A stretch of DNA of 64,000 nucleotides from Pirellulaceae bacterium (GTDB lineage: Bacteria; Planctomycetota; Planctomycetia; Pirellulales; Pirellulaceae): the NCBI GenBank assembly GCA_022448315.1, contig JAKVCA010000018.1:1-64000 (forward strand), written 5' to 3'. The stretch's first letter is position 1; every line of letters begins with the position of its first letter. Made by a program: the position numbers and the translations under genes. Shown piece by piece: positions 1 to 9,177 of this stretch. The notes under the pieces were generated by a model that ran no database searches, had not been told where the DNA came from, and saw nothing but the letters and a program-made list of their open reading frames with translations.

Positions 1-119
1 ACTTTCACCCCCAGCCGACCAAATAGGCCATTCAGGCGTTTGACGTCCGTTGTGTTCAAGTGGTTTGCGTTTCCACCCGGCACGCCGTGGATGTATTGCC
101 TGACAAAAAGTGTTGCCAT
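1..119 (-). CDS. N-terminal fragment of an unrecognised protein, runs off the window
   Basis: Reading leftward from an ATG at 119, an uninterrupted frame runs to the window edge (39 full codons). It begins MATLFVRQYIHGVPGGNANH and continues with Asp, Lys and Leu-rich residues that look like ordinary coding sequence. I do not recognise the family. The frame has no good Shine-Dalgarno sequence in front of it, so the start could be different. It is divergent from the gene at 442. Only the first part is visible, so no function is proposed. Confidence 0.5.
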   Translation of the reverse strand, partial: MATLFVRQYIHGVPGGNANHLNTTDVKRLNGLFGRLGVK

Positions 120-441
120 GATCTATTTCTGGGGAGAAATCGCCGTGTGCGACGATGCTCTAGGTCGATTTGACCGGAATTGGTCCAACTCCACCTGCCA
201 AACATCGTTTTCCGCTGACATTTGAAAATCGCCGAAAATGGAACAGGTCGCAGTTCAGCGGGAAAACTCATAAAAAAGCTTGTCTCTGATTTTTGGCCCA
301 ATTAATCTGCGGTGTCGATGGGATGAAAAACCTTGTCTGATGCTCCCGGACGCCAGCTAGCAAAAAAGCGCTCAGGCTTCGTTGCTTTCATCCCAATCGC
401 TATGTTAGGGTCCGTCGACCCCATCGTTTATCTGGTGAAGC
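120..441. other. Non-coding divergent intergenic region
   Basis: This stretch lies between the leftward fragment ending at 119 and the rightward gene at 442. It should hold both promoters. I see no convincing gene, hairpin or repeat in it. Confidence 0.4.
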
Positions 442-1182
442 ATGACCGAACCTCGTCACAAATCAACCGGCTTTCCCGAACCTTCGGGTTGTCGTGCAGA
501 CACCAAACTGTCGAGTGTGGCGGGCCATTTCAACCACCTTCAGGTCCCGCTTCATTATGAGAGAGATTATTCTTATCCACTCGTTGTTTGGCTGAGTCCG
601 AAATCAAAGGAGCGCCAAGAGGTCACCGAGTTCGCGCGGAGCCTATCGCTTAGAAACTACGTCATCACGGCTCCATTCCTCACCCCGAGCTTGATCCGCG
701 CGTCACATTCTTCTGCCGCCCCCACGGAATTCGCGACAGCGGTCAATTGCTCCATCCAGCATGCGATGCAGAAAATGAGGATACACCCACAACGCATCTT
801 CCTTGTGGCTGAGCAGGACTTCCTTCACGCGACGCTCAATTCGACGCACTTGATTCACCACGAAATCAGCGGCATTGCTTCATTACTGCGTTCCAGTCAG
901 CTGCCAAACCCACCGTGCAGTAGTCTCTCCGGGTTGCACTCCTTACCCCCTCTGTTCTTCTGCATTTCTGAGCTGGGCTACCATCTGAAAGATCAAATTG
1001 AACAACCGTGGCGGCTCTTTCATAGTCTCGGATATAAGGTCCGATTCAAAACAATGGCCCCTGGACATGGCTTCCAACATTCCGCATTGAGGAACATTGA
1101 TCGATGGATCATGGAAGCGGTTACCGGTCAGCCAGCACTTGACCCCGAGGATTTGGCTGAACCTGAATTTTGCTTCAACTGA
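442..1182 (+). CDS. Alpha/beta-hydrolase-like protein without a nucleophile motif
   Basis: A 246-residue protein that resembles a carboxylesterase/phospholipase-type alpha/beta hydrolase. The strand-like segment YPLVVWLSP near residue 46, the long helical middle, the segment RIFLVAEQDF at the place of the nucleophile elbow, and a C-terminal APGHGF that could carry the catalytic His all fit this fold. The usual G-x-S-x-G elbow is absent (VAEQD stands there), so it may have lost catalysis. A GGTGA sequence just before the ATG could be its ribosome site. It ends 14 bp from the convergent asnB. The fold assignment is an inference from pattern only; it may be another alpha/beta protein. Confidence 0.6.
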   Translation: MTEPRHKSTGFPEPSGCRADTKLSSVAGHFNHLQVPLHYERDYSYPLVVWLSPKSKERQEVTEFARSLSLRNYVITAPFLTPSLIRASHSSAAPTEFATAVNCSIQHAMQKMRIHPQRIFLVAEQDFLHATLNSTHLIHHEISGIASLLRSSQLPNPPCSSLSGLHSLPPLFFCISELGYHLKDQIEQPWRLFHSLGYKVRFKTMAPGHGFQHSALRNIDRWIMEAVTGQPALDPEDLAEPEFCFN

Positions 1183-1196
1183 CCCGGGTGACTTCA

Positions 1197-3125
1197 TCAT
1201 CCCATGGGTGAATGACCACCCCACTCTCGCAGCCACAATTCGAGCACCATCAGCGACCAAAGACGATAGCTGTGATCGAAAGTGCCGTCGGTGTGCGTTT
1301 GAAGCAACTGGCGTATCGCATCACTGTGAAACCACTGATGAATTTTTGTACCGTCACTCGCCAAGGTATCCCAGGCAAGTTCGCGGAGTTCCCCCCGGAA
1401 CCAATGATCCAGTGGTACACCAAAGCCCATTTTTCTTCGGTTCCAAATTTCCGCGGGAAGAAGCTCTCCGAATGTATCCTTAAGGATTCGCTTGCCCGCA
1501 CGTCCACGCAACTTGAACTTTGTGGGTAACCCAATGGCATACTCGACCAGTCGATAATCCAAAAAAGGCTGCCGGCACTCGAGGCTGTTGGCCATGGAAG
1601 CGATGTCCGTTTTAGTCATCAGATCGCAGGGCAAATAGGTTTGCAAATCCGCAAGACTTGCACATGCAACAGGATCTCTCTCGCCTGCTTTAGCCCATCC
1701 AGAAGAGAGAAATGCAATTGGATCGGAGTCTTCTAAACGCTCCACAAATTCGGGGCGATATAGCAGACATCGACGCTCTTCATTAAAAATCGCGATCCAG
1801 TCGAGATAACGTTCCATTGGTTTCTTTGCGACCGCAGATACAAATCGTTTCCATCTCCTCAACAGCCCTTTTTGTCTGGAACTCGACGGCAACTTCTGCC
1901 ACCACGTGGCTCCAAGGATCTGCTTAAGCGGCCCCAACTGATCGATCCAATGTCCCAATCGTATCGCCTGGTAACGCTGATAGCCGGCAAAGAGTTCGTC
2001 TCCCCCATCTCCCGAGAGCGCTACCGTCACATGCTCTCTGGTCATTTGAGAAACGTACCAGGTGGGAATCGAAGAACTGTCCGCGAACGGCTCATCATAT
2101 TGCCATACCAGCTTCGGCAAGATCTCGATCGCGTCCGGAGTCACGCGAAATTCCTGATGGTCGGTTCCAAGGTGCTCGGCCACTGTACGGGCATAGTTGG
2201 TCTCGTCGTATTCTTTTTGATCAAAACCAATACTGAATGTTTTGATCGGTTGGTCCGCGACTTGCTGCATCAACGCAACCACAAGCGACGAATCGATACC
2301 GCCTGAAAGAAAAGCGCCCAACGGCACATCCGCCCTCATACGCAACTCGACAGCAGACTTCATCAGGCGACGCAACTCATCCTTTGCAGATTCATAAGAA
2401 CAATCGCGCTCGCTCCCCCACCGCGGACTCCAATACGGTTCAATCGTCAATTTCCCCGACTTGTAGATCGCGCGATGCCCTGGCGGTAGCTTTTTGATGT
2501 CCTTGAAAATCGTGTAGGGATGAGGGACATACTGATACGCCAGGTAATCGTCGACGGCGTTGAAATCGATTTCTCTTGAGACCCCAGGAATTTTGAGAAT
2601 CGCCTTCAATTCGCTTGCGAACAGTAAGCGTTGGGAAGCCTGAGAGTAAACCAGAGGTTTTTGTCCGAGACGGTCGCGACCAAGAACAAGTTGCCGGCGT
2701 TTCGAATCCCAGATCGCGATCGCAAACATGCCGTTCAGATGAGAAAACACATCGGCTCCCTCATCTTCATAAAGATGGACAATTACCTCAGTATCACTGT
2801 GTGTTTTGAATCGATGCCCAGCACCCTCGAGCCGTTTTCTTAGCTCGGGAAAATTATAGATTTCGCCATTGAAGACGACCCAGACCGTTTCGTCCTCATT
2901 GCAGATTGGCTGGTTCCCGGTTTCCAGATCAATGATGGAAAGTCGGCGAAAGCCAAGTCCGACTCCGGGCTCGCAACCGCGTGGGGAAGATAAACTCAAT
3001 TCGCTTTGGTAATGACCGGCATCGTCTGGCCCGCGATGCCGCAATTGATCGACCATCTGCCGCAACTGAGAATCCGAGATTGACATGTCAGGTGCAGTCC
3101 AGACCGCACCGGCGATTCCACACAT
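1197..3125 (-). CDS. asnB: Asparagine synthetase (glutamine-hydrolysing)
   Basis: Makes asparagine (or amidates another carboxylate) from aspartate, ATP and glutamine in the cytoplasm. The protein (642 residues) starts MCGIAGAVW, so Cys2 is the N-terminal nucleophile of the class II glutaminase domain, with the RRLSIIDL and FNGEIYNF motifs. The synthetase half carries the PP-loop FLSGGIDSS near residue 270 and the ALSGDGGDELFAGY motif near 370. Length fits the AsnB family, including the exosortase-associated and secondary-metabolism branches. It stands alone between the esterase-like gene and the sigma factor, which it follows in the same direction by about 200 bp. A role other than free asparagine synthesis cannot be excluded. 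Confidence 0.95.
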   Translation of the reverse strand: MCGIAGAVWTAPDMSISDSQLRQMVDQLRHRGPDDAGHYQSELSLSSPRGCEPGVGLGFRRLSIIDLETGNQPICNEDETVWVVFNGEIYNFPELRKRLEGAGHRFKTHSDTEVIVHLYEDEGADVFSHLNGMFAIAIWDSKRRQLVLGRDRLGQKPLVYSQASQRLLFASELKAILKIPGVSREIDFNAVDDYLAYQYVPHPYTIFKDIKKLPPGHRAIYKSGKLTIEPYWSPRWGSERDCSYESAKDELRRLMKSAVELRMRADVPLGAFLSGGIDSSLVVALMQQVADQPIKTFSIGFDQKEYDETNYARTVAEHLGTDHQEFRVTPDAIEILPKLVWQYDEPFADSSSIPTWYVSQMTREHVTVALSGDGGDELFAGYQRYQAIRLGHWIDQLGPLKQILGATWWQKLPSSSRQKGLLRRWKRFVSAVAKKPMERYLDWIAIFNEERRCLLYRPEFVERLEDSDPIAFLSSGWAKAGERDPVACASLADLQTYLPCDLMTKTDIASMANSLECRQPFLDYRLVEYAIGLPTKFKLRGRAGKRILKDTFGELLPAEIWNRRKMGFGVPLDHWFRGELRELAWDTLASDGTKIHQWFHSDAIRQLLQTHTDGTFDHSYRLWSLMVLELWLREWGGHSPMG

Positions 3126-3331
3126 AGCGACTTCTGTTCAGAGCGAGGTGAAAAAGACCCGTCACTCATCTTTCGTGTCGGGAGCGCGTTCGGTCCGCTT
3201 TCTTCGATCGTCCTAGATGGATGATAGCTGAGGATCTGGATGGCGGAAAGTCGGACACGCGACGGCGTATCTCCCGACGACGGACCGAGCATTTCGCCGC
3301 GACCAACAACCATCACGCGCGTTTCAAAGAC

Positions 3332-3976
3332 TCAGGAATCCGCATAAAGCTCGGGAAAGACATCCTCGGATAAACCCTTTCGCGTCATCAACGTCCGCGT
3401 CCGAGAGATAAAATCGAACTTGTAGTTCGCTACCTGTTGCTCGGTAAGTCCGAGTGACTCGGAAACCGCCTTATTGGACCACCCTCTGACGATCAGCAGT
3501 TCAATACACTGGAGCTTGACCCAATCTCCTCGTTCCTTCCATTTTTCGATCTGACCTTGCAGTGCCTGCAGCAACCCCTGCTCTTCAAGTCCCTGTCTCT
3601 CATCACTACGAATGAGACTGCTGGCCGCTCGATAACCTCCTGAGAACTCCCACGAGCCTGTCGAATCATTCTTGGCTGAATAAGAAATCGCCGGACGCCT
3701 TCCCTCACGCCGCAGATGATCGGTCAGTTTGTAGGCACAAATACTGAAAAGATAGCTTTCCAGAGATCGACGACCGTCATAGTTTGGGAGACTGTTCAAA
3801 AACCCCATCAGTGCTTCTTGAACAATATCCTCCGCAGCTGAGCGATTTGACAATCGGCTTTCAGCAAAGGCGAGCAGGCGTCCTTCGTACCGGCTTATCA
3901 GATCCGACCATGCATCGCCCTCACCGGCGCGTATACGTTGGACCAGCAACTGCTCAACTTCGGAAGGTGGGGCCAT
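3332..3976 (-). CDS. ECF-type RNA polymerase sigma factor
   Basis: A 214-residue sigma-70 family protein of the extracytoplasmic function group, which directs RNA polymerase to a small regulon. Region 2 is visible as the helix LLAFAESRLSNRSAAEDIVQ followed by a YDGRRSLESYLFSICAYKL segment, and region 4 as the C-terminal helix-turn-helix around VRGWSNKAVSESLGLTEQQVANYKF. A linker of about 50 residues between them is longer than in minimal ECF factors. No anti-sigma gene is adjacent. The nearby kinase and FHA-like genes (5.0-7.9 kb, same strand) suggest phospho-dependent control, as is known for planctomycete ECF groups, but that link is inference. Confidence 0.88.
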   Translation of the reverse strand: MAPPSEVEQLLVQRIRAGEGDAWSDLISRYEGRLLAFAESRLSNRSAAEDIVQEALMGFLNSLPNYDGRRSLESYLFSICAYKLTDHLRREGRRPAISYSAKNDSTGSWEFSGGYRAASSLIRSDERQGLEEQGLLQALQGQIEKWKERGDWVKLQCIELLIVRGWSNKAVSESLGLTEQQVANYKFDFISRTRTLMTRKGLSEDVFPELYADS

Positions 3977-4235
3977 GATCGCTCATTCCTGTTCGGAAAA
4001 ACCCTTGGATCCGTTTCACCAAAAGTCGGTTTAGCTAAAGATGATCTTTCGATCTTAACGAAATCAAACGCGTTGACCTACCGCCAATTTCCCCGGCCAG
4101 ACATTTCTTGGAGTCCTAACTCGACCGGTGAAACGGGCGGCCCGTGAGGCAATTCAAACCATGGACGATCAGATTGATCGTTGGCATGAATGTGCTGGGT
4201 CTCGCGTGACAACCCCTCAGGCAATCCGACCCGGG

Positions 4236-4973
4236 TCAGGCTCGTTTTTTCAGAATAAGGGAAACCAACGCAAATGCCCCCAACAAACAGGCAAACCCCG
4301 CTACCCAAGAGACCATTCGAGATTCCTGAACAGACTCGCGATACTGGCGGTCGACCTCTTTTCGAAAGCTCTCTGTAAATGCAAGTTGCCCGTACTTCAA
4401 ATAGGCTATTCCAAATTCGTTGACATGCTCCTTCTTAAAAGTTCGTTGCGGATCGAGGAAATCTTTCAACGGCTTGCCAACAAGATCGACCTTATCGTTT
4501 CCGCCGGGGATGCCGAGAATTTCGTCGACATAATCTCTCGTAACCCGAATCACCTCGGTCTTGAAAGCCGTCTCACATTCTGACATCTGGCTGTGTCCAC
4601 CTGCAAAGACCAGACGGTGATCCACTGCCCGTTCGACATCGGTGTAGTCTCCTCGATGAATCCAGCTCGGGTCGGCTTGTGCATGATTTTGAGATTTGGC
4701 AGGGTCCGAATTCGCGGGCGATTCTTTCTCCTCATCCTCCGTCATTTCCTCTTGGAGTTCGAAAATTGGCTCAGCGCTCTCGTTCTCGGGTCCAGTTTCG
4801 ACAGCCATTTCCGATGAAGCTTCCCCGTCAGGCAGTGCCTGAACTCCAATTTTGGTTTTATCTTGAACGAACGCTTGAAGGCCGCGGGGATCCAATCCCA
4901 AAAAGAGGGTCAGCAGAATCACCGCGACCTTGAAGTGAATTAGCAGATCGTGGGATTTGATGGAGAGGTGCAT
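4236..4973 (-). CDS. Exported, tail-anchored hypothetical protein
   Basis: I do not recognise the family. The chosen ATG start (4973) gives 245 residues with a hydrophobic N-terminal segment (KVAVILLTLFLGL) that may be a signal or anchor, a long acidic Glu/Ser/Pro-rich stretch, a predicted helical middle, and a C-terminal membrane helix (VSWVAGFACLLGAFALVSLIL) ending in KKRA. An alternative GTG lies nine codons upstream. The gene follows the Ser/Thr kinase by about 80 bp in the same direction, so it may be co-transcribed with it and may be a substrate or partner; that is only suggested by position. Confidence 0.65.
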   Translation of the reverse strand: MHLSIKSHDLLIHFKVAVILLTLFLGLDPRGLQAFVQDKTKIGVQALPDGEASSEMAVETGPENESAEPIFELQEEMTEDEEKESPANSDPAKSQNHAQADPSWIHRGDYTDVERAVDHRLVFAGGHSQMSECETAFKTEVIRVTRDYVDEILGIPGGNDKVDLVGKPLKDFLDPQRTFKKEHVNEFGIAYLKYGQLAFTESFRKEVDRQYRESVQESRMVSWVAGFACLLGAFALVSLILKKRA

Positions 4974-5055
4974 GGCGTTTTTAACCTTGAAGCAGATCAC
5001 AAAATGACCGGAGATTTAAAATGGCTCCCCAAACTACCCGCGAGAACTTAATGGG

Positions 5056-7146
5056 TCACTTGGTCGCCACGAGCCGGTTTCGCTCGGCTTGACCAATCCA
5101 CGGCGCACTTAACTGAATGCCAATCGACGCGGCTCCGACCATTGCAATCATCCATGGAAATGGAAATCCAGCGACTTCATTGATGATCGTGCCGCCAAGC
5201 AATACGAGCCCAACATTCCTGAAACTCAAACGCGTTTTTCGAAAGGGATCGACCTGCTTCCACCATTGAAATGCGGAGAAAAACAGGACAAAGAAAATGA
5301 CATGCGCCGCGAGAAACGGCTGGCCGGCAGAAGAACTCAGGGTGCTGGGTAAGGCAGTTACGGGCCTGTGATTCAACGGGTTATGAGCTTGCATATCCAG
5401 TAAGAAATACTGCGAAATGGCGAAAGATACCCCGCCGACAAAAACTCCCGCGACCATCATGGCAAATCGACGACGAATCGGATCACCCTCATGCTTTTCC
5501 CATATTTTCCCCGCAAGCAACACACACCAACTTGTCGTCACTGCGATCGTCGACAGCCAGGTCATCAGAGCCCAATAAGGGGCTGTTTGATTGTCGCCAT
5601 CCGAACTTGCAAGGGCGGCAACCAACATCAGGCAGAGCACCAGGAGCCCGCTTTTTACGAAAGAGCCGAAGAGCTCACCCAGCTTTGGTACCCATCGTTG
5701 CCGACTGAGCTGTGCGGTCCAAACTGCTCTTAAGCGGGCCAACTGCCTCTTCCGATCGATCGCCGACTGGGCAGTTCCTCGCGCCACCCTTACGGCAAGA
5801 CGAGCCATGAGATAAAGACCGTAAAACACGGAGACGGTCCCGGCTAATGGCACCAGCCAGCCACTGTTGTTTAAGAGAATGATCCCAGCAACGACGAGAA
5901 TGATGACTTTGGCAGGAGTTCCAATCTTGGATTGGTTCCAGTGATGAGCCGCCTTGAAGTAGAGGTTCTGGACGGTTCGGGCCACTGGCTCCCCCGCATT
6001 CCGACGCTTGGCAGGCTCCCGGACTTCCACAGGAACCGCATCCACAACCTCACGCAAATCACCGAAGACCATTTCGGATTGCCCGGTCACACCCAATTCG
6101 CCTTGATCATCGGCAATGTACAAGACATCGGAAGATTCTTGGCGATTCCCGTCATAGAAGTCCGCCTGCGATTGGGAGGAATCTTGCGAAGTTGTTGAGT
6201 CATGGTTGACCCACGACTCAGGTGACTTCTCAGAAAGCAGTGATCGGTTGGGCGTTTCGCAACATTTATCAAAATCCACGAGCATCGCGTCAATATTTTC
6301 GTATCGCCGGTCGGGATCTTTAGAAAGTGATTTTTCGATCAGCGTTCGAACCCCCCCCTGAAGGCAAGAGAGTTCTGGCTCCGCCGTCAGATGTTTCATC
6401 ATGATCTCTTGACTGCTTTCGCCATCAAACGGAACTTGACCGGTCAGCATCTCGTAAAGGATGATCCCGAGCGCGTAGAGGTCGATCTCTTTTCCGTAAA
6501 TGCCTCGACCAATTTCCGGGGCCATGTAGTGAAATGTCCCGACCGATTCAGTTTGCCCGCTTAATCGCCCAGCCGACATCAGCTTCGAAAGACCATAATC
6601 ACCAATTTTGACAACACGCTCATCTTCATCCCAGAAGATATTCCCGGGCTTGAGATCTCTGTGAACAATTCCGTGGTTATGAAGGTGACGGACGCCGGAA
6701 GCAATCCCACGAAACCAGTCCTGAACTTTTTCGAACTCCATCCCAGAGCGCGATGCCTCGATGACGTCCCGCAGGCTTCCGCCCGGAACATACTCCATAA
6801 CCACCCAGCCATTTCCCTGGGAGTCTTCGCGGATGTCCCACAGCGAGATCAAGTTGACATGCTTTAGATTCAAACACTGACTTACTCCACGGAGTTCAAT
6901 GTCGATATGACGCTGGATTCTTTTTAACGCCACCTCTTTGCCGGCGTCACTGAGGGCAAAATAGACCTCTCCGAACCCTCCAAGCCCAATTCCTCTTTTG
7001 ATGACATAACCATCGAGTGGACGATCACCGCATGCATAGGAAAATCTCATTGCCTCGCCTCGTGTGACGGTATCATCCGGAACGTAGGGAATCGTTTTTC
7101 GCAGATCCAACTCACCTCGATCCAGCGTAGCAAGCGATTCGTTCAT
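5056..7146 (-). CDS. Transmembrane serine/threonine protein kinase
   Basis: A 696-residue Hanks-type kinase. The catalytic domain occupies roughly residues 45-305: glycine loop GLGGFGEV at 54-61, ATP-binding Lys75 in VALK, catalytic loop HRDLKPGN at 162-169, and DYG (183-185) in place of the usual DFG. APE follows the activation segment (YMAPE). After an acidic, Ser-rich linker the C-terminal half holds about six or seven membrane helices, so the kinase domain is cytoplasmic and N-terminal. This differs from the PASTA kinases of Gram-positives. The gene lies 100 bp downstream of an FHA-like gene on the same strand, a natural phosphothreonine-reading partner. Confidence 0.93.
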   Translation of the reverse strand: MNESLATLDRGELDLRKTIPYVPDDTVTRGEAMRFSYACGDRPLDGYVIKRGIGLGGFGEVYFALSDAGKEVALKRIQRHIDIELRGVSQCLNLKHVNLISLWDIREDSQGNGWVVMEYVPGGSLRDVIEASRSGMEFEKVQDWFRGIASGVRHLHNHGIVHRDLKPGNIFWDEDERVVKIGDYGLSKLMSAGRLSGQTESVGTFHYMAPEIGRGIYGKEIDLYALGIILYEMLTGQVPFDGESSQEIMMKHLTAEPELSCLQGGVRTLIEKSLSKDPDRRYENIDAMLVDFDKCCETPNRSLLSEKSPESWVNHDSTTSQDSSQSQADFYDGNRQESSDVLYIADDQGELGVTGQSEMVFGDLREVVDAVPVEVREPAKRRNAGEPVARTVQNLYFKAAHHWNQSKIGTPAKVIILVVAGIILLNNSGWLVPLAGTVSVFYGLYLMARLAVRVARGTAQSAIDRKRQLARLRAVWTAQLSRQRWVPKLGELFGSFVKSGLLVLCLMLVAALASSDGDNQTAPYWALMTWLSTIAVTTSWCVLLAGKIWEKHEGDPIRRRFAMMVAGVFVGGVSFAISQYFLLDMQAHNPLNHRPVTALPSTLSSSAGQPFLAAHVIFFVLFFSAFQWWKQVDPFRKTRLSFRNVGLVLLGGTIINEVAGFPFPWMIAMVGAASIGIQLSAPWIGQAERNRLVATK

Positions 7147-7249
7147 CTGTCCATGATCCCCACTTGGATTATCCCAATGCCCTCCGACGTGGCGGATGCA
7201 GGGTCCTTATTGAGCCGCGTTTAACGTCGCTCAAGACATCACGCTACTC

Positions 7250-7909
7250 TCAGTTCGCCTGGGAACCAGAATCTTGGCCAGTCTCAATAAAATTGGGCAC
7301 CGATTCCAGACTAAACGAATAATCCTCGCCGACGACTCGCGAATTCAGTCCCAAATTAGAGACACCATTTTGAGGTTGACCGTCAACGGTATACGGCTTG
7401 CTGCTTCTCATGCACAACTGATCTTCACGCCGAAAGAAAACCAGATCGGACCGCCACTGAACGCAAACCACATGGTTTCGAGGTGAAGGTCCCACCAAAC
7501 AAGAATCGGCCATCAACAAGATGCCATCGGACCAGGGGCGAGTTCGTTGCCGCGAGACGATGTCCAATGTAGCGGTCATGCTCAAAGGGTGGGGCTTTCG
7601 AAACTTGAACTCCACTCCCCCCTTCAATCTGATCCTCTGCCCATCCTTCAACGGAGTTTTCACCGTGACCAACTGGCCATCCAAAAACAGATCGGCAAGC
7701 GGTTCAAGGACGTAAAAATCGGGATTCCGAGTGAGTCGAAAGTGCTTGGCCGCAATGTCGGCTACAACCGCCACGTCAACATTCGAGTTAGCCGTCGCCT
7801 GTCCTACCAGGATCTCCGAAGACGGACAAACGAGGTAGCCGCCAACGGCATCAATCCATAGCGAAAATCGACTCAACTTGTAAGGGTTACCTGATCCTGC
7901 TGATTCCAT
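7250..7909 (-). CDS. FHA-like (phosphothreonine-binding-type) protein
   Basis: A 219-residue protein whose middle (about residues 25-105) reads like a forkhead-associated fold: a scale-like segment SSEILVGQATANSNVDV, then IAAKHFRL, LEPLADLFLDGQLV and LKDGQRIRLKGGVEFKF, which match the GR..., S..HA.., ...N.. and L.dGD.i.ig positions. The second half repeats a similar pattern (CLVGPSPRNHVV, VDGQPQNG). The conserved Arg and Ser of canonical FHA domains are not clearly preserved (GQ for GR, AKHF for SRxH). It precedes the Ser/Thr kinase gene, supporting a signalling role. Cytoplasmic; no membrane segment. Confidence 0.65.
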   Translation of the reverse strand: MESAGSGNPYKLSRFSLWIDAVGGYLVCPSSEILVGQATANSNVDVAVVADIAAKHFRLTRNPDFYVLEPLADLFLDGQLVTVKTPLKDGQRIRLKGGVEFKFRKPHPLSMTATLDIVSRQRTRPWSDGILLMADSCLVGPSPRNHVVCVQWRSDLVFFRREDQLCMRSSKPYTVDGQPQNGVSNLGLNSRVVGEDYSFSLESVPNFIETGQDSGSQAN

Positions 7910-8089
7910 GAAGGCATCCGCCTGAGATTGGTTGTGATCCTGCCTAATTTTCTAAACTAACCTCGAGGCATCTAATTCTCCAGCTGAGAGGCCTCAGCAC
8001 TCCTTGCAAACGCCCAAACGCGATTATTTGTCCTTAAAAAAAATCGCCCTGAACCTGACAAAGGTCTTCCAATCTCGACCAACTCACAT

Positions 8090-8118
8090 AAAAAAAGCTC
8101 GGAGCTTTCGCTCCGAGC
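8090..8118 (-). terminator. Intrinsic terminator of the coiled-coil gene
   Basis: A perfect 9-bp stem (GCTCGGAGC / GCTCCGAGC) with a four-base loop lies at 8097-8118. On the minus strand it is followed by seven T residues (plus-strand A run 8090-8096). It sits 22 bp downstream of the gene ending at 8140. Confidence 0.9.
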
Positions 8119-8139
8119 AACGGGTTGGTGCATTGAGAA

Positions 8140-8940
8140 TTAGTGAACGAGTTCAGCAACGGATTCTGATGAGCCACCCAGATAACTGTCGATCTCCGCC
8201 ATCAAATCACCGGCTTCGATTTCATCCTCTATTGGGATTCCACCGAAATCGGCCGCTGATGCGTTGTTGACGACGTGCTCTTCAACTTCAAGACGAGAGC
8301 GGATGTCGTCAAGTGATTCTCGCAGACGAGCAATTCGACTGTCGTCAAAGCTGATTTCGCTCGAGGTTTTCGCAACCTCGACGAGCTTCTGGCGGGCCTC
8401 TAGCTGAGCGATTTCAACTTCAAGCGTCTCACGTAATCCTTCTGTCTCGGCGATTTTCTGCCGAGCGGCCTCCAAGCCTGCCTGCTGAGCCTGTAGGACC
8501 TGCTCCTTCGTCGTTACTACCGACTCTTGGGTCTTATATAAGTCCCAACGTCGCTTGATGTCTTTTTGAACATCTTTGACGGTAAAGCTCTGCCCTTTTG
8601 AAACGAACATCGATCCGCCACCGTCAAGGTGATCCCTCAATACGACGATCTTCGCAAGTTGAGCTTCCAGATTATCTCGAGCGGCTGCAACATCCTTTTC
8701 AAGCTTGTCTACCCGAAGTTCCTGACGAACAAATTCGTACTTCATCTGATTCACTTCAGGACCAATTTTATCAAGCTGATTCCTTGCATCATCCAGCTTG
8801 AATTCCAACGACACGCTGTCTTCAACCGTAGCCTGCACGCTTCTAAACATCGTACTGGCATAACTCGGCAAACGACTCCCAAACGCCAAGGTGACGAGTA
8901 ATCCGACACCCAAACCAACAAATGCGACCTTCTTAATCAT
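8140..8940 (-). CDS. Exported coiled-coil hypothetical protein
   Basis: A 266-residue protein starting MIKKVAFVG at 8940, chosen because GGAGGGTAG lies directly upstream; a longer frame to 9102 lacks such a site. Residues 1-27 form a signal peptide or N-terminal anchor. From about 45 to 225 the sequence is long amphipathic helix with heptads (KLDDARNQLDKIG, VRQELRVDKLEKDV, LEVEIAQLEARQKLVEV), so it probably forms a rod in the periplasm. The tail is acidic. The gene is monocistronic, with a strong terminator. Proteins of this kind are widespread in planctomycetes but I know no assigned function. Confidence 0.75.
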   Translation of the reverse strand: MIKKVAFVGLGVGLLVTLAFGSRLPSYASTMFRSVQATVEDSVSLEFKLDDARNQLDKIGPEVNQMKYEFVRQELRVDKLEKDVAAARDNLEAQLAKIVVLRDHLDGGGSMFVSKGQSFTVKDVQKDIKRRWDLYKTQESVVTTKEQVLQAQQAGLEAARQKIAETEGLRETLEVEIAQLEARQKLVEVAKTSSEISFDDSRIARLRESLDDIRSRLEVEEHVVNNASAADFGGIPIEDEIEAGDLMAEIDSYLGGSSESVAELVH

Positions 8941-9141
8941 GCTCTCTACCCTCCAAAGTGGGCCAATCAGTAACTCGCGATTCACGAATGAAACGGGCTC
9001 AGGTGTGCTCCGCCCAAACAACAGGAATGAATTCGGGCAGAAACGAATTTTCTTAGGCCGCCTTGGATGTATTTTCGGATTTTTTTCCTCAACCTCTCTC
9101 AAAAAACCACCCGACAGGGGCGAGGCACACCATTTTGGAGA

Positions 9142-9177
9142 GACCGCACTGGATCAACCGCACTGGATCGACCGCAC
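9142..9177. repeat. 14-bp tandem repeat, about 2.5 copies
   Basis: CACTGGATCAACCG is followed at once by CACTGGATCGACCG, with partial copies at either side (GACCG before, CAC after). It is intergenic and one of several short tandem duplications in the window. Confidence 0.75.

Noticed and set aside
2996-3316. 106-residue leftward frame over the asnB start
   Set aside because: It overlaps the well-supported asnB N-terminus in another frame and has no recognisable sequence features.
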